Shown here: positions 57,820 through 64,000 of the stretch, in pieces
Numbering within the stretch: position 1 is the first letter of the stretch
Layout of the letters: each line of letters opens with the position of its first letter
Notes under the pieces: generated by a model
The model's database searches: none
What the model was told of the DNA's origin: nothing
Seen by the model: the letters and a program-made list of their open reading frames with translations, nothing else
Translations under genes and position numbers: made by a program
Source: Trichopria drosophilae
Lineage: Eukaryota; Arthropoda; Insecta; Hymenoptera; Diapriidae
NCBI GenBank assembly: GCA_030407085.1
Contig: CM059587.1
Span: 95,599,001-95,663,000 of the forward strand
Reading direction: 5' to 3'
DNA length: 64,000 nucleotides

Positions 57820-60800
57820 TAAATAATGGAATTCGCACGTTATACAGTAAAATTTCATTACATTTATAAATTTTACAAACGGTTCAAATGGATATATTAT
57901 CATAATTGATACAGTTTTTATAGAACTATAAATTGGTTTGTTAAATATTTAGTACTCGGTAAAACTATATCAGTATCATATCTTAAGTCTATAACTATTT
58001 ACCGACATGTTTCAAGTTGTAATTTAATCAGTCTTTTTTAAAGGAATTAAAGTAAGAATTTACCTAGACATTATACAACTCTGATATTGTTTAATACAAT
58101 TTTAGTATAAATATAATTATTTTTCACATCTAAACTATTTTGAAGTCGTTTTTACTGACGAAGTATTTTTGGTCAAACTTAATAAAAAAGAAATTGTTCA
58201 TGCTTTATATAACAAGACGTGTGTTTTACAGAGTTGAATAAAGGAACGGGCGAACATTAATTTCCATCATATTAAGCAAATATTGCAAGCTTTAAATCCA
58301 ACCAAAATACTTTCTGCAATCCAATCAAAGTAATTGTTGGATCAATTTTTAATAGAAAAATTTGGCATAGTGTTCCCTACGAAGGAAAAGTAGGATCTTC
58401 ATATTCTTGTCTTAGATTTTCAATATCTTTACGGAGAAATGTCTCAAATGGAACAAAATATCTTGAAATATGACACAATTCGTGTCTTCCTCCTATGCGT
58501 TAATTTTCAAGATAAATAACGACTTAAATCTTAAGATACTTCGTGTATAAGACACCTAAACTGTATTAGAGGCATCAATGAATTATAGTTTTTAATCTGT
58601 AAATGATAAAAATTTTAAGTTTTTTGATGCTGACCGAAATATCAGTTATATAATAAACGAAATCCAGCACAAATTCAATTATCCAATTAACAAAACATTG
58701 AATTATTAAATCGTTAAAGTGATTAAACTACTCCACATCTCATTTTCTCAAGGTTTTCCTATTAAGCTAATGAGTTTACGGGCTATCAAAGTTTAATTAG
58801 AAGAAAAGTAAAATTTTCGGAAATAATGTCAGTTTTAATTCGCACCCATTGTGCAGGCGCTATTGAAAGCGATTAAATATTTCAAACTACCGTTTTGGCC
58901 GAACGTGTTCTTAATAGTTCCTTTATTTTCGCTAATCCTTCGGATCTTAGGAATTTCACAAATAATAAAATGGGATAATTTAAAAGTTTTTTAATAAAAT
59001 CGGACCGTTATTTCAATTGATTATTGTTTAATTATTCAGCATATATTAAAAGATATCTCAAGGGTCTTTTAAGTAACAGTTTCCTGGCCTGAAAAGTGAA
59101 ATTTAAAACAAAACTTCATTAATACGAAGAAACAAGATCGAAAAGTAAAGTGTAAATGTACAAAAACTACAGTTTTTTAGTTTTTAGAAAAATTAACATC
59201 TGAAAATAAGCTATAAAAAGATTTACCATATACGTATTGTAAAAAACGACAAGTACTTAATTTTGGTGGCGATATTTGTCAAAATCCTTTGATAGAATCT
59301 TAACTAACACTATTTTTTCTTAAACATATTTTTTATTTGATTGTCACAATGGATTCGTTAGGTGAATTTTTAATTGGCGATGAAAAGTATATTTTTTCTC
59401 TACCATTAAATAGAAAATGTTCTGCACTTAAGTTTTCTACCATTTTTGGAAGACTTACGTTTTGAGGTCAAAGAAAAGGTTTTGTTATAGTTACAACTCA
59501 TCCCATTACCGTTAATCTCCGTGGGGATTTAAACTTTCATCTGGTTTTGTATACAAAAGAAACAGTTGTCCTTTCTTTTTTTCTTAAATCCATCTGTATT
59601 ATTTTTGTATTCACTATGTTTAAAATTGGTATGTGTAAACATATGCGGCTAATGGATGTGAATTTGATTTTACTCACTAAGCTCAATTTAATTACATGTC
59701 TAATTTCTTAATATGCTAACATAATAGTTGAAAAGAGTTTTACAGTTAAAACACCAACGAAAATTAAGCTTTTTCAGTGCTAATGGCTTAAGTGTGTAAT
59801 TTATTATACCGTTAAGTATCAAATACATTATTATCTAGTTAGTAACACATATTAAAGCCGCTGAACATTAACTTTTGACAGATTGTAATCTATGAGCTCC
59901 TTCTAGTAAACAAAAGCATTCAAGTATACGGTATAGGATTAAAAATAATATACAAGTGCTTTTACCGTCTAAAATAAATAATAATGTATAATTTTTCATT
60001 CTATTTCTTATATCTGAATCCGAGAAAAACATTTTTGTTATTGGTTTATTAACTCTTTTTTAATGTCCACAGGCCGAAATTTTTCCATTCAAGTTTGAAT
60101 CCATCTAATGAGCAAGATGAACAAATATTTGAGAACCATTTTATATTGTCTTTGTTCTTTTAAGTGGTTATTAGAAGTTTCCAACATAACCTAGAAATAT
60201 AAGAAATTGATCAAGAGAAACTTACTGGTTCAATCTTTTTAAAAATTACTTTTTTTTTTCGTTTTAAATGTCACCAATCGAAAAAGGAACGTAAAAAATT
60301 CTTATTGCTATGGATACTATAAACATAATAATGGGTACAATTTACGATGTAAATAAAACCATATTAGTTTGTACCATCAGCTATCTTAATATTGTAAACA
60401 TCAATAATGTAACTGAGAGAAATGTTTGTTTACAGTTCATGCAATAGCTTCATAGTGAAGCTAACAGAATTTAGATTCTTATCTTAAGGTAAGAGACTTT
60501 ATCCCGAAGTTGGCGTAATTTGAGATTCGTTTAAATTTGTTATCTTAATAGTTAATATAAGAACTTTAAATATTAATTTTAGGATTATTACGTGTCATTT
60601 AGTACATTTATGCGCTTACAATTTCACCGAAACCGAGATAAACAAACATACACACGCGAAGTCATTTGATTTTCTACGAATTTTTCGACGCATTGTTGAC
60701 ATGCGCAGTTCAAACGACCGAATTTAATGTAGGATTTATTAACAGTTAACAAAACGCTCATTAAATGTTAAAATGTACCAGTTAATGTACAATCAAATTA

Positions 60801-60940
60801 CAGGAAAGTCCTGATATTTTCTTCTCAAAGTTACCTGGCCTTTTTGACTTTACAGTTACTGTTATAACTTTTCAGTTAGTATAAAAGCCTTGAAATTACC
60901 TTACATTAACTATTAGTAAATAATTTCTCTCAGTGTAAAT
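57820..60940. other. AT-rich intergenic sequence
   Basis: Three kb without a recognisable gene. A slightly less AT-rich patch at about 58840-58940 has a minus-strand open stretch of some 45 codons without any motif. It may be chance or a small conserved element. Confidence 0.4.
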
Positions 60941-60944
60941 TGCA

Positions 60945-61052
60945 CTAAGAGGTCAGCCTCGACATTAGTTCGTAACGCGCCGCTAGGAGCGATTTCGGCT
61001 CTAGCAGCTCTCTATTGCTCTCGTTGAAGAAACGGAATTCCATTTGGTACAT
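60945..61052 (-). CDS. Possible small coding exon, unknown product
   Basis: On the minus strand a good acceptor (cttctttcgtgttttcag) is followed directly by ATG at 61052-61050 and 35 codons to TAG: MYQMEFRFFNESNRELLEPK then SLLAARYELMSRLTS. The composition is protein-like and much less AT-rich than the flanks. No family was recognised and no partner exon was found. It could instead be repeat or UTR sequence; on the plus strand the same segment also opens a short frame (RSASTLVRNAPLGAISALAA). Confidence 0.3.
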   Translation of the reverse strand: MYQMEFRFFNESNRELLEPKSLLAARYELMSRLTS

Positions 61053-61059
61053 CTGAAAA

Positions 61060-61365
61060 CACGAAAGAAGAATTCAAATAATATATCGCAATGTTATTAA
61101 TGCTATCTACGTTTCTAATATCCATTCCAGTTTATTTTTCTTCATGTGGACATTTTAGGGACCTCCGATTAGGGATCTGAAATTAATTTTCTAATATTTG
61201 AAGTGTATCGTTAGTAATGGCAACTTCTAAATTTGAAAATTTCTTAAACAACTTTTTGGTAAAAAAAAAATGTTTATTATGGATTTTTCAGTTTTGAAAA
61301 TGTAATTTTGCCCGGAAATCATTGTGCCAAAGTAATATTTAACATCGAGCATTGCAAGAGGATCG
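61060..61365. other. No gene seen
   Basis: AT-rich; nothing supported. Confidence 0.4.
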
Positions 61366-61369
61366 TGTT

Positions 61370-61620
61370 TCATAAGAAAATCATGGTTTGAAGTCGAACC
61401 CACGATGGTTTCTTAACGTCTTCCCCGTACAGTACGATTGAATTTTTCGGTGGGAAACCGGTTAGATGCCCACGAGACTGGCTTCCCTTCTTGACTCGCG
61501 TGCAGGCACGGATTTTTAACTCGTCGTGTACATGCAAACGCAACCATCTTCCTCCCAATAGGTTCGAGAAAATCGCAGTGCATCGTAATCATCCGTGTAT
61601 TTTTGAAAATTACCAACCAA
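61370..61620. other. Less AT-rich patch with overlapping ORFs
   Basis: Composition is balanced (ccacgagactggcttccctt near 61469; gactcgcgtgcaggcacgga near 61494). Three overlapping short ORFs exist on the two strands and none shows a domain. It could be an exon remnant, a conserved non-coding element or repeat debris; the sequence does not decide. Confidence 0.3.
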
Positions 61621-61624
61621 TTTC

Positions 61625-62045
61625 AGAAAATTTCCGTAAAATCTCAAATGGTTGGTTCTTAACCTATGATGAAGATAATTTTTTTAGAATTCTACTTTCT
61701 TCAAATATTTCCTTCAGTCAAGTAACTTTTACTTGTTATTATTCAAATGTCAAAAAAATCGACAATTTTATACAAAATTTGTAGCAGTATTATTAGTAAG
61801 TTTAATATGTACAGGATGTACGAAATTTAATGGCACTGTAAATGGACGTACTCTCATATTATTAAAAAATTTTGTTATTGAATTAGAAATGTAATGAAAT
61901 TTAACATACATCTCTCGTCAAATTTAATGTATATTGTTCATTCCAGCTATTACTTTTCATTGTTTCAAATTTCAATAATAAATAGTGTGGCTATTCGTAA
62001 TATAAGTGTAGCTAAAGATTTTCATACATTTTAGTACTATGACAG
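61625..62045. other. No gene seen
   Basis: AT-rich spacer. Confidence 0.4.
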
Positions 62046-62049
62046 ATAT

Positions 62050-62338
62050 GGTTTTTGAACCGATTTGGATTTCACAATTTTGACTTCGGATTCGTAATCA
62101 GCGACCTCGAAAACCCCCAGATACAGAGTTTTGTCTAATTTGACGTAAATTTAAAATTTTTTTTTCCGCCATATTGGATCCGCCATTTCGAATGTCAAAT
62201 TATGACTTCGGATTCGTAATCAGCGACCTCGAGAACCCCTAGATACAGAATTTTGTCTAATTGGATGTAAATTTAAAATTTTCTACGAGCCATATTGTGT
62301 CCGCGATTTTGAATATCAAAATTCTGGCTTTTTACTTC
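62050..62338 (+). repeat. 120-122-bp repeat array, two units and a third start
   Basis: gacttcggattcgtaatcag recurs at 62082 and 62204 (spacing 122), each followed by cgacctcga(a/g)aacccc and atacag, and preceded or followed by ccgccatattggatccgcca (near 62167) or agccatattgtgtccgcga (near 62289). Confidence 0.9.
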
Positions 62339-62339
62339 A

Positions 62340-63400
62340 ATTTCAATGATGAGAAAAAATTGAAAGGTTCATATCCTATTTTCAAGGTCGCTCTTGAAGA
62401 TTTCTAAGTCAAAACTAAATTCCATTCATCATGAATTCCAATATGGCGAAAAGAAAAATGTTTTTTTAAATGTCAAAAGATTGGGAAATATATATTCTCA
62501 ATTTTTGTTAGCTATTAGAATATTAGGATTCTATTGAAATTGTGCACTGTGTTGTATTGAACGGTGGTCGCAATATTTGAATTTTATGAAAAAATGATAG
62601 TTTTATAACCCACGTCATTGTAACGACCTCAAAATGGTGTAAGCAAAATTTTTGTTAAAATATCCGGATTTAAAAAAAAAATGCTAAGAAGCAATAGTTC
62701 TTAGAATTCATTGCGAAATATAGTAGAATTTCTTTGATGATATTTCGAGACATTTTTTTTTAAATTTCAAATTATTTACGAAAAATTCTGACAAAAATCG
62801 GATGAATTCTAAGCATTTTTTGTTCTTAGACATTTTTCTTAAAGTTTCAAGCTAAAAAATCCTAAATTTACTTTATTATTCGAAACACATTTCTTCGAAA
62901 ACTTGTGGAAAAATTGCAAATAACAAAAAACATTTAGAATTTATAGAATATGCTGACATTTTTTCAAAAATTTTTGTAAATAATTTGAAATGTTGATAAA
63001 AAATGTAGTTAAAAAATGTAGATAAAAAATGCCTCAAGATATCATTAAAAATTTGAAAAACATCCACTTCATTTCTCAATAAATTCTAAGAATTTTTCAT
63101 ACTTTTTTTGTTTACAGTTCATAGTTTTTTAGTAAAAACGTCCGGAAATTGTAAAAGGAATATTTATTGTATAAAACTAGAATGTTTTCTTAAAATTGAA
63201 GATTTTTTATTATCTTTGTATACAATTTCAATAGAATCCCAAATTTTAATAGCTAGAAGAAATTATGAGCAATAAATATTTCTCAATTGTTCTAAATTTC
63301 TAATGACTGAAACTCAATTTTGACTTGAAGCCACCTTCAAAATAGTTTTCAATTTTTGTCAACTTCGATTTTGGTATGAAATACTTGATTAAAATTGACA
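62340..63400. repeat. Diverged 1-kb foldback
   Basis: Three collinear blocks match in inverse order: 62350-62430 with 63300-63365 (ttttcaaggtcgctcttgaa against ttgacttgaagccaccttca), 62490-62545 with 63220-63285 (attctattgaaattgtgcac against tacaatttcaatagaatcc), and 62688-62760 with 63010-63095 (ttcttagaattcattg against caataaattctaagaa). The centre has no transposase. The minus-strand ORF at 62876-63079 lies inside and is not called. Confidence 0.65.
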
Positions 63401-63404
63401 CAAA

Positions 63405-64000
63405 AAGAAAGCCCTTGCGGTCTTAATGGGGTAATAAAAAATGATTAAAATACCTCAATAAATATTATTTCAAAATTTAAATAATACATTTCAAAAAACA
63501 ATTTAACGAAACTTTCAAAAAAAAGGCAGAAAAAAACATTTACCGTAGTCATTATTATTAACTACAAATAAAATTGAAATTTACGAAAATTGGGAAGTTT
63601 TATAGCATAATTGAAGTTAATTAATTACTTAACTAAAATATACATAACTGTTTAATTGAAGAAAATGTAAATCATATTAAAAAAATTAACATTTTCGGTA
63701 TATTTTACTGAAGTATGCAACAGAATCTACTAACAATTTTTTCTGGGCACATTTTTTTACTTTTAATTATTTTTTCTCAATGACTAGAAGAATTATGAAC
63801 ATATTTTTTCTGTTTATAAAGTACAGACATTCGAAGACAAATTTACTACAGTATATCTAACCTAAAACATTCACAACCAATTTTTAAATTATATCAAAAA
63901 CAGAATTCACGTTTTAAGTTATAAAAAAGAAAAATTTTAGTTCACTCTTTATAATATAACTCTATTTTTCAAGAATAAATTGGATTTTCGTAATTAAACT
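63405..64000. other. AT-rich sequence to the window end
   Basis: No gene, RNA or defined repeat seen. Confidence 0.4.

Overview
The window looks like nuclear DNA of an insect or other arthropod. It is strongly AT-rich, has no bacterial-style gene packing, contains eukaryotic tRNA-Ile genes, insect-type mariner, LINE and Penelope remnants, and a spliced-looking TGF-beta receptor-like pseudogene. The order of insect cannot be fixed from the sequence alone. No complete, intact protein-coding gene was recognised in 64 kb. Nearly all short ORFs are chance ORFs inside repeats, and much of the window is a transposon graveyard built from foldback (inverted-repeat) elements.

Layout. 0-14.7 kb: foldback elements (0.19-0.93, 2.8-3.4, 4.56-5.72 kb with a nested 316-bp MITE), three copies of one MITE family (6.9-10.2 kb) and blocks of a 120-122-bp tandem repeat. 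14.73-16.15 kb: an internally deleted mariner-like element with TA target duplication and a broken transposase. 16.23-20.05 kb: a 3.8-kb palindrome with arms of about 1 kb, each carrying a copy of a small membrane-protein ORF. 20.4-21.0 kb: decayed Penelope-like reverse transcriptase. 21.2-22.2 kb: a TGF-beta type I receptor-like pseudokinase/pseudogene with in-frame TGA codons. 22.4-23.0 kb: a cluster of TTTTACGCAC palindromes and a short coding-like remnant. 23.36-24.73 kb: 5'-truncated non-LTR retrotransposon. 27.8-28.3 kb: second LINE 3' end on the minus strand. 29-36 kb: hairpins, a hammerhead-like repeat and more 122-bp arrays. 37.25 and 40.44 kb: two tRNA-Ile(AAT) genes on the minus strand. 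Between them, 38.97-40.1 kb holds a long-TIR element with a TA-flanked MITE inserted in one terminus. 45.43-46.77 kb: a 1.34-kb TA-flanked foldback element. 48.5-49.3 kb: another foldback. 49.8-50.5 kb: the only GC- and CpG-rich island, with a consensus splice donor at 50185/50186, probably the promoter and non-coding first exon of a plus-strand gene whose body lies outside the window. 51.6-52.1 kb: the clearest 122-bp array. 52.3-54.05 kb: a tandem segmental duplication with a later LINE-tail insertion. 55.65 kb: tRNA-derived SINE piece. 56.7-57.8 kb: a 14-bp minisatellite with higher-order structure, ending in a hairpin. 60.95-61.05 kb: a possible small minus-strand exon. 62-63.4 kb: 122-bp repeats next to a diverged foldback.

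The parts do not form one pathway. The main themes are dispersed palindromic families, some apparently undescribed: the 122-bp GCCAT-containing repeat, the TTTTACGCAC family and the 16-20 kb palindrome. Boundaries are approximate to some tens of bases unless a TA duplication is given. Repeat identities were judged by eye; no alignments or database searches were run.
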